A DNA stretch of 64,000 bases from an uncultured Rhodospirillales bacterium (GTDB lineage Bacteria > Pseudomonadota > Alphaproteobacteria > Acetobacterales > Acetobacteraceae): contig CAIMSN010000008.1 of NCBI GenBank assembly GCA_903844135.1, forward strand, positions 1 to 64,000, read 5' to 3'. Positions within the stretch are counted from its first letter, which is position 1. Each line of letters begins with the position of its first letter. The position numbers and the translations under genes were made by a program. A model generated the notes under the pieces. It saw only the letters and a program-made list of their open reading frames with translations. It was not told the origin of the DNA and did not search any database. Positions 41,621 through 49,302 of the stretch are shown here, one piece after another.

Positions 41621-43696
41621 ATGACGGGGCAGGAGGCTGAGAACGGCGAGATCCTGATTGCTGGCCGCTATCGCGTGCAGCCGGCTCTCCCGTGCGACGG
41701 CTATGCCGGCCTGTTCTCCTGCGTGGTCGACCATTCCGAGGAGGCGGCGGCCGAGCGCCGCAGCCCTGGCGGTGCTGACCGGTCGACCGCGCCGCTGATT
41801 GCGGTCCGTCTGCGCCGCAACGCTCCGCCACCGGCGACGCTGAACCAGTTCCTGAAAGCTCACAACACCACCCTGCTGATGCCGGTCGCGCACGGCGCCG
41901 GCCGGGGCGATTACTGGGTGGTCTGCGACGCGCCGCCCGGGCCGTCCTTGCTCGACATGCAATCCGCCGGAACGCCGACCGCTCCGCTGTCCGAGACCGA
42001 ACTCACCAACCTCTATCTGCGTCCGCTGGCCCAGGCGGTCGGCAGGCTGCATGCGGTCGGCCTGACCCATCGCGGCATCCGACTGGGCAATCTCTTCCGG
42101 GCGGAGAGCGGGCGGGTGCTGCTCGGACCAGGCTGCCTGGGTCCGCTCGCCTACGATCAGCCGGCGCTCTACGAACCGGCCGGCAGCGGTCTGTGCGCAC
42201 CCTGGTGCCGCGGTCCCGGCCAGCCTGCCGACGACGTCTATGCGCTGGGCGTCGTCTTGTTGGCGCTGCTGCTCGGTCGTCCGCTGCTGCCCACGATGAC
42301 CGACGCCCAGATCGTCCAGCGCAAGCTCGAATACGGCAGCTATCATCTCTTCGCCGCCAGCGAGCGTCTGCCGTCGGCGCTGATCTCGCTGCTGCGCTCG
42401 ATGCTCTCCGACGATCCGCAGGCGCGGCCCGCCCTGCAGGCCCTGGCCGAACATGGCATCGGCGCGGAGCGTCCCAAGGCGGCGCGTCCGGAGCCGCGTG
42501 CGTCGCGGCCGCTCATGCTCGGGCGGAGCCCGGTCTATACCGCCCGCATGCTGGCACAGGCCTTTTCGCGGCAGCCGGTCGAGGCCCTGGCACTGCTGCG
42601 TTCCGGCGCGATCGATCAATGGCTTCGTCGGTCCCTCGAACAGTCGCTGACCGCGGTCAAGATCGACGAGGCGCTGCGGACCGGCCGGGACAGGACCTTC
42701 GAAGGCACCGATGCGATGCTGCTGATGCAGGTCATCGCCATGCTCGACCCTCTGGCGCCGCTGTTCTGGAACGGGATCTGGCTCTGGCCGGATGCGCTAC
42801 CGGGTGTGCTGGCCCATCTGCTGACCGAGGGCCAGGATGCGGCCGTGCTGGCGGACATGCTGCACCAACGCGCGCTGCGGCGCTGGTCGTTCCTGTCCAA
42901 CCGGCTGGTCTCGGTGACGATCGAAGAGGTCGAGCGGCGTCATGCCAGGGCGTCCAGGTTGCCGGTGCTCGCACTCCGCCTGCCGACGCTGGCCTACAGC
43001 CTGAATCCATTTCTCGCCTGCGGGTCGCCAGGCCTCGGCGGGAGCTTCGTCCTGAGCGCCGAACAGCTTCTCGACGCGCTGGAGCGCCGGGTCTCCGGCG
43101 GCGGCACGTTGCCGGCACGCCTGCTCGACACGGACATGCTCGCCTTGCTCGCGGCGCGGGCCGAGCAACAGAACGATTCCGCATCCGTCATCGTGGAATC
43201 CGATGCGCGCCTGCTCGATCTTCAGCTTCTGGCAGCGGCGCAGGTGGCGATCAGGCGCAAGCTCGCCGACGATCTTGCGTTGGGCGCCTCTGGCAGCCCG
43301 GGATTGGGTCGACCCAATGGTGCCCCTCCGCGCACGGCGCCTCCCGCTTTCCCCAGCCTGGCCGCTCATCTCCTGCCGGCAGCGCGGGAGCAACTGAAGA
43401 ACTGGCCCGGCAAGGGTCGCCGGACCAAACGGATGGACCTGCTGGAGCGCGCCGCGTCGGATGGCGATCTGGCCTCGATGCTGGCTTTGATCGACCACGC
43501 GGAAGCGCGGGCGACCGACGAGCGCGCCTTGCGTGAGGCGCGACATCAGGTCGAGGCCTTGCGGGTCGCGCATCAGGCCAGCATCGAGGCCGGTCCTGAC
43601 CGGGCCCGCGCCGCCCGTGACGGCGGTCGCGATGTCGCGGTCGCGACAGGCGTGCTCGGCATGCTGGGCTCGATGCTGGCGAGCATCGTGCTGTGA
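41621..43696 (+). CDS. Protein kinase-like protein, catalytically dead, membrane-tethered
   Basis: The first 270 residues follow a Ser/Thr protein kinase fold, with HRGIRLGNLF (about 150-159) in place of HRDxKxxN, LLGPGCLG in place of the DFG segment and AVRLR in place of the VAIK lysine. DDVYALGVVLLALLLGRPL is still typical of subdomain IX. The catalytic Lys and both Asps are gone, so this is a pseudokinase. The remaining 420 residues are mostly helical with no known domain and end in a hydrophobic helix (VAVATGVLGMLGSMLASIVL). It overlaps the next gene by GTGA. Confidence 0.78.
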   Translation: MTGQEAENGEILIAGRYRVQPALPCDGYAGLFSCVVDHSEEAAAERRSPGGADRSTAPLIAVRLRRNAPPPATLNQFLKAHNTTLLMPVAHGAGRGDYWVVCDAPPGPSLLDMQSAGTPTAPLSETELTNLYLRPLAQAVGRLHAVGLTHRGIRLGNLFRAESGRVLLGPGCLGPLAYDQPALYEPAGSGLCAPWCRGPGQPADDVYALGVVLLALLLGRPLLPTMTDAQIVQRKLEYGSYHLFAASERLPSALISLLRSMLSDDPQARPALQALAEHGIGAERPKAARPEPRASRPLMLGRSPVYTARMLAQAFSRQPVEALALLRSGAIDQWLRRSLEQSLTAVKIDEALRTGRDRTFEGTDAMLLMQVIAMLDPLAPLFWNGIWLWPDALPGVLAHLLTEGQDAAVLADMLHQRALRRWSFLSNRLVSVTIEEVERRHARASRLPVLALRLPTLAYSLNPFLACGSPGLGGSFVLSAEQLLDALERRVSGGGTLPARLLDTDMLALLAARAEQQNDSASVIVESDARLLDLQLLAAAQVAIRRKLADDLALGASGSPGLGRPNGAPPRTAPPAFPSLAAHLLPAAREQLKNWPGKGRRTKRMDLLERAASDGDLASMLALIDHAEARATDERALREARHQVEALRVAHQASIEAGPDRARAARDGGRDVAVATGVLGMLGSMLASIVL

Positions 43697-44220
43697 GCCG
43701 GAAAGCCGTCACCGAGACCGCGGTGGCCGGGAAGACCGGGCTGCATGTCTCGTCCGAGCCGGGCGCGCGGCACCGCCTCGGCGGCGGCCTGTGGTGGGGC
43801 GGGCTCTGCTGCGGCGGGCTGATCGTGTTGGCGCCCGGTAGCGCGATCCTCCTGCTCGGCATGCTTCTGCCGCTGGTCCTGGTGGCGGCGATCCCGGACC
43901 GTCACGCCGGTCCGAAAGTGGTGCAGGCCTCCCTGCTGTTCGGCCTGGCCGCCAGCGTGCACGGGCTTCGCGCGCTCTGGCAGGACGAGGCGACACCCGC
44001 GCTGGCGCTGGCCATGCTGCGCCAGCCGCAGACACTCTTCACCGCATGGATCGCGATCGCCGGCGGATGGCTGATGTCGGAATGCGCCGGCCTGGTGCTG
44101 CGGCTCTCTGTCGATTTCGCCGCCGCGAGCCAGCGCCGATCGCTGATGCAGGAGATCCGTGCGATCGAGGAGGAGTGGGGGCCGATGCCGGCCTCGGCTC
44201 CGCTGCCGCCATTGCGCTGA
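43693..44220 (+). CDS. Membrane protein coupled to the pseudokinase
   Basis: The 175-residue product has about four transmembrane helices (GGGLWWGGLCCGGLIVL, SAILLLGMLLPLVLVAAIP, VQASLLFGLAASVHGLRAL, TLFTAWIAIAGGWLMSECAGLV) and a charged C-terminal tail (SLMQEIRAIEEEWGPMP). No family is recognised. It starts at a GTG overlapping the pseudokinase stop, so the two are made together and may form a membrane complex. A GC hairpin follows before rpoH. Confidence 0.75.
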   Translation: MSRKAVTETAVAGKTGLHVSSEPGARHRLGGGLWWGGLCCGGLIVLAPGSAILLLGMLLPLVLVAAIPDRHAGPKVVQASLLFGLAASVHGLRALWQDEATPALALAMLRQPQTLFTAWIAIAGGWLMSECAGLVLRLSVDFAAASQRRSLMQEIRAIEEEWGPMPASAPLPPLR

Positions 44221-44230
44221 CCATGCGAAA

Positions 44231-44258
44231 GCGCCGGGCATCTTTCGATACCCGGCGC
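44231..44258 (-). terminator. Hairpin between the membrane-protein gene and rpoH
   Basis: GCGCCGGGCATC and GATACCCGGCGC form a 12-bp stem with one mismatch around TTTC. Read on the minus strand it lies 64 bases after the rpoH stop and is followed by TTTCG, so it may terminate rpoH; on the plus strand it follows the membrane-protein gene. Confidence 0.55.
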
Positions 44259-44279
44259 TGTCCACGTCGTCCAAATGAA

Positions 44280-44337
44280 GCCGCCTGGTCGGACTGCTTC
44301 AAGCCGCCTGGTCGAAGTCTTTCAAGCCGCCTGGTCG
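44280..44337. repeat. Three-copy 23-bp tandem repeat at the rpoH 3' end
   Basis: GCCGCCTGGTCG occurs at 44280, 44303 and 44326, giving a 23-base period; the flanks TTCAA and CTTCAA are also shared by copies two and three. The copy at 44326 encodes the C-terminal DQAA of RpoH, and the other two lie beyond the stop, so the repeat arose by duplication of the gene's last bases. Confidence 0.85.
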
Positions 44338-45209
44338 GCGAGGCGACGCGACGTCACCTGTGCCTTCATCGCCTTCTGGACCTTCTCGAAGGCGCGCACC
44401 TCGATCTGGCGCACCCGCTCGCGCGAGATGTGGTAGTGCTGCGAGAGGTCCTCGAGGGTCGAGGGCTCCTCGTTCAGCCGCCGCTCGGTGAAGATGTGCC
44501 GCTCGCGATCGTTCAACGTCCGCAGCGCGTCGCTGAGCAGTGCCTTGCGTCCGGAGAACTCCTCGCTCTCGGCCAGGGTCTGTTCCTGGCTTTCGGCGTC
44601 ATCCACCAGCCAGTCCTGCCACTCGCCTTCGCTGTCGGCACGCACCGGCGCGTTGAGGCTGTGATCCGGTGCCGCGAGACGCCGGTTCATGTTGATCACA
44701 TCGACGTTCGACACGCCGAGCGTGGTGGCGATGTGATCGACCTGCTCCGGCTGCATGTCGCCGTCCTCGATCGCCTGCATCTGGCCCTTGAGCCGGCGCA
44801 GGTTGAAGAACAGCTTCTTCTGGGCTGCCGTGGTGCCCATCTTCACCAGCGACCAGGAGTGCAGGATGTATTCCTGGATCGCGGCGCGGATCCACCACAT
44901 CGCATAGGTGGCGAGACGGAAGCCGCGGTCCGGGTCGAAGCGCTTGACCGCCTGCATCATGCCGACATTGCCTTCGCTGATCAGCTCGGCGATCGGCAAC
45001 CCGTAGCCGCGATAGCCCATCGCGATCTTGGCGACCAGACGCAGGTGAGACGTGACCAGCTTGTGGGCGGCGGCGGTGTCCTCGTGGTCGCGCCAGGCCT
45101 TGGACAGAGCCAGCTCCTCTTCGGGCGCCAGCATGGGAAATTTGCGGATATCCTGGAGGTAACGCGAAAGGTTGCCTTCCGGACTGACATTGATGACGGC
45201 AGAGACCAT
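44322..45209 (-). CDS. rpoH: RNA polymerase sigma-32 factor RpoH
   Basis: RpoH directs heat-shock transcription. The 295-residue protein has the sigma-70 region 2 (HKLVTSHLRLVAKIAMGYRGYGLPIAELISEGNVGMMQAVKRFDPDRGFRLATYAMWWIRAAIQEYIL), the RpoH box (QKKLFFNLRRLK) and region 4 (LNDRERHIFTERRL...LSQHYHISRERVRQIEVRAFEKVQ). The track start is 57 codons too early; AAAGGAG lies 7 bases before the chosen ATG. Upstream is a promoter with a palindrome in its spacer. Confidence 0.97.
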   Translation of the reverse strand: MVSAVINVSPEGNLSRYLQDIRKFPMLAPEEELALSKAWRDHEDTAAAHKLVTSHLRLVAKIAMGYRGYGLPIAELISEGNVGMMQAVKRFDPDRGFRLATYAMWWIRAAIQEYILHSWSLVKMGTTAAQKKLFFNLRRLKGQMQAIEDGDMQPEQVDHIATTLGVSNVDVINMNRRLAAPDHSLNAPVRADSEGEWQDWLVDDAESQEQTLAESEEFSGRKALLSDALRTLNDRERHIFTERRLNEEPSTLEDLSQHYHISRERVRQIEVRAFEKVQKAMKAQVTSRRLADQAA

Positions 45210-45402
45210 CGAACGGCTCCTTTCGCCTGAGAGGCTGCAGGCTTGCGACTGTCCATACGGCACAGGTCGAAGCGGGTTGCGCGCCAGGCCGGCACGGGCG
45301 CGAATGAGGACTTCACGTCCCTGAGACCCCTCCCTGCCAACAGGCGAAGCCGTCCCAGGACGTCCCGATCCGACGGGCACGCCCGCCCTCCGGATCGACC
45401 GT

Positions 45403-45432
45403 TTGGTAACAGGACCTGTGTGGTCCTGTCAA
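45403..45432 (-). promoter_or_regulatory. Promoter-like site with palindrome upstream of rpoH
   Basis: On the minus strand TTGACA (45427-45432) is followed by a 17-base spacer and TTACCA. The palindrome ACAGGACC-tgtgt-GGTCCTGT (45409-45429) covers most of the spacer and part of the -35, the position of a repressor operator. The rpoH start is about 190 bases downstream. No regulator is visible nearby. Confidence 0.5.
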
Positions 45433-45454
45433 GAAATTCGACCTGAATATCCGT

Positions 45455-46438
45455 TCATCCGAACAGGATACGCCGCAGATCGGTGAAATCCTGCGGCGGC
45501 GCGGTCTCGAACCTGAGCGGCGCGCCGGTCGCCGGATGCAGGAAGGCCAGCGTCGCCGCGTGCAGCGCCTGGCGTGGGAAATCCAGCGCGGCGCGGCGCT
45601 GCGGCTCGTCCAGAAGCCTGGCTGCCGCCGGCACGCGCCTGAGATAGACCGGGTCGCCGAGCAGGGCATGACCGGCTTGTGAGAAATGCACCCTGATCTG
45701 GTGCGTCCGCCCGGTCGCCAGACGGCATTCGACCAGGCTGACCGCGCCGGCCGCCACGCCAAGGGTGCGATAATGCGACAGCGCCGGCTTGCCGCCCTTT
45801 GCCACCACCGTCATCCGCTTGCGATCGCGCGGATCGCGACCGATCGCACCTTCGAAATCGCCCACCGCCGGGCTGAGTATCCCCCAGCACAGCGCCAGAT
45901 AGCTGCGCTCGATCGCCCGGGTGGCGAACGCCTCCGACAAGGCGGCCAGCGCCTGCTCGGTCTTGGCCACCACCATCGTACCGGACGTGTCCTTGTCGAG
46001 ACGGTGCACGATGCCGGGCCTGCGCTCGCCGCCGATACCGGGCAGGGTGTCGCCGCAATGCGCCAGCAGCGCGTTGACCAGCGTGCCGTCCTCGTTGCCT
46101 GGTGCCGGATGCACCACCAGGCCGGCCGGCTTGTCGAGCACGATCAGGCTGTCATCCTCGAACAGGATGTCGAACGGGATGGTCTGCGCGTCCGGCCGGG
46201 CCTGGACCGGCGCCGGCGGCGCCAGGGCGAAGCGCATCCCGGCCCGGACCGGCTCCGACGGCGTGCGCAGCGTCGTGCCGTCGCGCAGCAGGTGCCCGTC
46301 CTCGATCAGTCCCTTGACGCGCGTGCGCGACAGGCTAGGGGTGATTTCCGCCAGAAAACGGTCGGTCCGCATCCCGTCATGCTCTGGACCGGCGACGGCC
46401 AGGATGGTCTCGGGTGAGTCGGTCATGGGCTCGGGCAT
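45455..46438 (-). CDS. rluD: RluD-family 23S rRNA pseudouridine synthase
   Basis: This RluA/RluD-type pseudouridine synthase has an N-terminal S4 RNA-binding domain (MRTDRFLAEITPSLSRTRVKGLIEDGHLL), the catalytic loop PGIVHRLDKDTSGTMVVAK with the Asp nucleophile and the C-terminal GRTHQIRVHFSQAGHALLGDPVY. The RluD name is the best guess for an S4-containing member upstream of rpoH. The start could be at the second ATG (46426). Confidence 0.9.
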   Translation of the reverse strand: MPEPMTDSPETILAVAGPEHDGMRTDRFLAEITPSLSRTRVKGLIEDGHLLRDGTTLRTPSEPVRAGMRFALAPPAPVQARPDAQTIPFDILFEDDSLIVLDKPAGLVVHPAPGNEDGTLVNALLAHCGDTLPGIGGERRPGIVHRLDKDTSGTMVVAKTEQALAALSEAFATRAIERSYLALCWGILSPAVGDFEGAIGRDPRDRKRMTVVAKGGKPALSHYRTLGVAAGAVSLVECRLATGRTHQIRVHFSQAGHALLGDPVYLRRVPAAARLLDEPQRRAALDFPRQALHAATLAFLHPATGAPLRFETAPPQDFTDLRRILFG

Positions 46439-46472
46439 CGGCCCGGTTTAGCGGTCGCGAAGGAAGCTTGGA

Positions 46473-46805
46473 ATGCAGGGACACAAGGCGATGCTCGGCC
46501 TGGTGATCGTCATGGGGCTGCTGATCCTGGCCGGGACCGCCACCCTGATCGGCGTGGTGGTGCACCGTCTGTCGCAGCACCGCCCGGCATTCGCCACGTC
46601 TCGGCAGCTTCCGGTGTCGGTTCCCGGCGGCGCGCCGAGCCAGGAGGCGATCCAGTCCGAGCCGTCCGGCACCCGCATCACCGCGATCGCCCGCCAGTCC
46701 GACACGCTGCTCTCGATCGCGCTGACAGGCGGAGGACCGGACCGGGTGCTGGTCTGGGATCTCGCCGCCGGCCGCCGCCTGACCGAGATCACGCTGCCGC
46801 CGTGA
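46473..46805 (+). CDS. Single-pass membrane protein, DUF6476-like
   Basis: The 110-residue product has one N-terminal transmembrane helix (MLGLVIVMGLLILAGTATLIGVVVHRL) and a periplasmic tail with ITAIARQSDTLLSIALTGGGPDRVLVWDLAAGRRLTEITLP, which looks like one beta-propeller-type repeat. It resembles the DUF6476 proteins found next to rluD in alphaproteobacteria. AAGGA precedes the ATG. Function unknown. Confidence 0.68.
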   Translation: MQGHKAMLGLVIVMGLLILAGTATLIGVVVHRLSQHRPAFATSRQLPVSVPGGAPSQEAIQSEPSGTRITAIARQSDTLLSIALTGGGPDRVLVWDLAAGRRLTEITLPP

Positions 46806-46808
46806 CCC

Positions 46809-47582
46809 TCAACTGCCGCTGAACCAGTTGTAGCCCTGATCCTCCCAGTAGCCGCCGGGGTAGTCGTTGGTGACGAACAAAGCAGTGATGAATTTCGGGT
46901 TCTTGAAGCCGAGCTTGGTCGGGATCCGCAGCCGCAGCGGATAGCCGAACCCGGACGGCAGCGGTTTTTTCTCGAAATCGAGCGCCAGGATGGTCTGCGG
47001 CTGCAGCGCCGACGCCATGTCGATCGAACCGTAATAGCGGTCGGCGCATTTGAACCCGACATAGCGCGCACGCGTGTCCGCGCCGACCCGCTCGAGGAAG
47101 GTGCGCAGCGGCACGCCGCCCCATTGGCCGATCGCGCTCCATCCCTCGACGCAGATCAGCCGGGTGATCTGGCTTTCCTGCGGCAGTGCGCGCAGCCGCT
47201 CGACCGTCCAGGGCGTTCTGTCGGCGACCAGTCCGGAGACCTCCAGCTTCCAGTCGGCCGCATCGAGGTCCGGCGCGTTGTCGATCGGATAGAAGGCGTT
47301 GTACGGGAACGGTCGCGTGATCCGGTCCTCGGCATAGGTCGGCGCCAGCGCGTGGCCGCTGAACAGCAGCGCCTGCACCCGGTCGTTGAACCGCGACATC
47401 GCCAGCAGGATCCGGTCCACCGTATCGCCGTCGGCCAGGTTGCACCCCGACAGCATGGTGAGCGCGCCGAGCGAGAAGCCGCCGCGCAGCAGGCCGCGCC
47501 GGCCGATCCTCTCCAGCTTCGGACGCATGGCGTCCGCCAGCGCCCGACGCTGCGGCGAACGCTTGTCGTCCTCGGTGCTCAT
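46809..47582 (-). CDS. Sulfite-oxidase-fold molybdoprotein
   Basis: The 257-residue protein begins with a twin-arginine-type leader (RIGRRGLLRGGFSLGALTMLSGC; a lipobox is also possible) and has the sulfite oxidase/YedY molybdopterin fold: VSGLVADRTPWTVERLRALP, the Mo-ligand Cys in RLICVEGWSAIGQWGGVPL, YVGFKCADRYYGSIDM and GFGYPLRLRIPTKLGFKNPKFI. With the cytochrome b gene directly upstream it resembles an MsrP/MsrQ-type or sulfite-type redox pair; the substrate is not evident. The start overlaps the cytochrome gene stop by ATGA. Confidence 0.9.
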   Translation of the reverse strand: MSTEDDKRSPQRRALADAMRPKLERIGRRGLLRGGFSLGALTMLSGCNLADGDTVDRILLAMSRFNDRVQALLFSGHALAPTYAEDRITRPFPYNAFYPIDNAPDLDAADWKLEVSGLVADRTPWTVERLRALPQESQITRLICVEGWSAIGQWGGVPLRTFLERVGADTRARYVGFKCADRYYGSIDMASALQPQTILALDFEKKPLPSGFGYPLRLRIPTKLGFKNPKFITALFVTNDYPGGYWEDQGYNWFSGS

Positions 47583-48214
47583 GCGCCGGTCTCCGTCGCC
47601 GGGATCCGGGCCCGGCCGGTGATCATCGCCGGCAGGGTGCGCGGCACCAGCGCCACCAGCAGCAGATGGATCGCCACGAACCCGACGATCCCGGTCATGG
47701 CGAAGAAATGCACCCAGCGCAGCGTCGGATAGCCGCCGATCGGCGCGCCGATCCAGGAGAGCTGCACCGGCTTCCAGAGCCCGAGCCCGGACAGCACGGC
47801 GGCGATGCCCAGCAGTAGCACCACGACATAGAGCAGCCTCTGCACCGCATTGTAGCGTCCGGCCTTGTGCGGGAGCTGGAAGGTCAGCGCCCGGCGCAGA
47901 TCGCGCCAGACGCCGCGCGGCGTCAGCGGCAGGAACGCGTGCGCGAAATGCCGCGAGGCCACGCCATAGACCACATAGAGCAGGCCGTTGCCGACCAGCA
48001 GCCACATCGCCGCCAGATGCCAGGCGATGCCGCCGCCGAGCCAGCCTCCCAGCACCGCCCAGCCCGGGAAGGTGAAGGGCAGCAGGGGCGACGCGTCGTA
48101 GATCTGCCAGCCGCTCATCACCATCATCACGATGGCGGCCGCGTTGATCCAGTGGGTGAGCCTGACGATCGCCGGGTGCACCACGACCCGTTCCCGTCCC
48201 CGCGCATCGTCCAT
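47579..48214 (-). CDS. Cytochrome b561/b6-type membrane subunit
   Basis: The 211-residue protein has four transmembrane helices and candidate haem-ligand histidines: HPAIVRLTHWINAAAIVMMVMSGW, GIAWHLAAMWLLVGNGLLYVVYG and LRWVHFFAMTGIVGFVAIHLLLV. It matches the Ni,Fe-hydrogenase/formate dehydrogenase cytochrome b family and is expected to feed electrons to or from the molybdoprotein encoded by the overlapping downstream gene. Confidence 0.9.
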   Translation of the reverse strand: MDDARGRERVVVHPAIVRLTHWINAAAIVMMVMSGWQIYDASPLLPFTFPGWAVLGGWLGGGIAWHLAAMWLLVGNGLLYVVYGVASRHFAHAFLPLTPRGVWRDLRRALTFQLPHKAGRYNAVQRLLYVVVLLLGIAAVLSGLGLWKPVQLSWIGAPIGGYPTLRWVHFFAMTGIVGFVAIHLLLVALVPRTLPAMITGRARIPATETGA

Positions 48215-48246
48215 CGCCTCGTTCTCCCGGACAGTCCTGCCTGCTT

Positions 48247-48861
48247 CTACATCGGCGGGACCGTCCCGTCCTCGCCGATGATGATCCGCTTGGCATCGAC
48301 GCTGCCGTCGGACCCGACCGGACCGAATGCCACGACGTGCGCACCCGGCTTGAGCAGCGCCTTGCTGCCCGGCTCCAGATCGACCACCGGGACGTCGTCC
48401 GGCACCGTCAGCGTCTTCTGTCCGCCCTTATAGTCGACCGTCATGGTCCGGCCGCTGGTGCCCACCACCGAGCCGATCGTGCCATTGGTCATCGACGACC
48501 CCTTGCCGAGATCCCAGCCGTAATTGCCCTCGCCGGCGCCGCGCATGCTCTCCGGGAACACGGTGACCTCGAGCGCCTTCAGCGTGCCGTCCGGTTGCGG
48601 TACCGCGGCGGTGCCGATGAAGCGGCCAGATTTCACGGCGTCCAGCGAGGCCTTGGTCGCGCCGACATAGCCGGTCTCGCCGGTGATCTTCAGGGTCTTG
48701 GTTCCGGCATGGCTGCGCAGCGTGACGCTGTCGTCGGTCATCGCGGTGATCACGCCGCGGGTGCGCGGCGGCACCTGTGCCTGTGCGGCGGTCGCCCCGA
48801 GCAGGGCGCCGAGGCAGAGCGGGGCGCCGAGGCGGAGCGGGGCGAGGAGACGGATCTTCAT
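48247..48861 (-). CDS. Exported DUF5666-like protein
   Basis: The 204-residue product has a signal peptide (MKIRLLAPLRLGAPLCLGALLGATAAQA) and short beta-rich repeats (TRGVITAMTDDSVTLRSHAGTKTLKI; GTIGSVVGTSGRTMTVDYKGGQKTLTV) of the DUF5666 type. It is first in line with the cytochrome b and molybdoprotein genes and probably belongs to the same periplasmic redox unit. The track start is nine codons earlier. Confidence 0.75.
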   Translation of the reverse strand: MKIRLLAPLRLGAPLCLGALLGATAAQAQVPPRTRGVITAMTDDSVTLRSHAGTKTLKITGETGYVGATKASLDAVKSGRFIGTAAVPQPDGTLKALEVTVFPESMRGAGEGNYGWDLGKGSSMTNGTIGSVVGTSGRTMTVDYKGGQKTLTVPDDVPVVDLEPGSKALLKPGAHVVAFGPVGSDGSVDAKRIIIGEDGTVPPM

Positions 48862-49067
48862 GGGGGCGATCTTTCGACGTTGCCCCATGCATACGATGCG
48901 AAAGCCCGATCGGTTGCGGATCCTTCCGGTTTGTCATCCGCGACGCGTCAGACGAAGTTGCTATTTCTTTAATCAACGGCTGCACACGAGATATGCATTT
49001 GCACATGTCGACCTGGAGCAGGGTCGCGCCTAGTTACCCGGCCCGGCGTCGGACCTGTCGTCCCGCC

Positions 49068-49208
49068 ATGAACCGGACCCTTTTCGTCATGACCAAGTCT
49101 TCGCTCCCAACCCTGCGCGCCCACGATGCCGGCTCGATCGTCTCCAGTTGTGCCGCGGTGGCGGTCTCCCTGTTCGTCTCCGGCGGCCTGTTCATGATCA
49201 TGCGCTGA
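49068..49208 (+). CDS. Possible 46-residue membrane peptide
   Basis: An ATG at 49068 opens MNRTLFVMTKSSLPTLRAHDAGSIVSSCAAVAVSLFVSGGLFMIMR, with one predicted membrane helix at the end. The longer track ORF in this frame has no support upstream. No clear Shine-Dalgarno is seen and no homologue is recognised, so this may not be expressed. Confidence 0.4.
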   Translation: MNRTLFVMTKSSLPTLRAHDAGSIVSSCAAVAVSLFVSGGLFMIMR

Positions 49209-49302
49209 CGCCGCCGGATTCCGCAGCCGGAGCGCCGTTGCCCGGCCGGCGATAAACCCGCACCATGAGCCCCGGTGATCCAGGCCGGAGGCTCTCTCGA
49301 CC

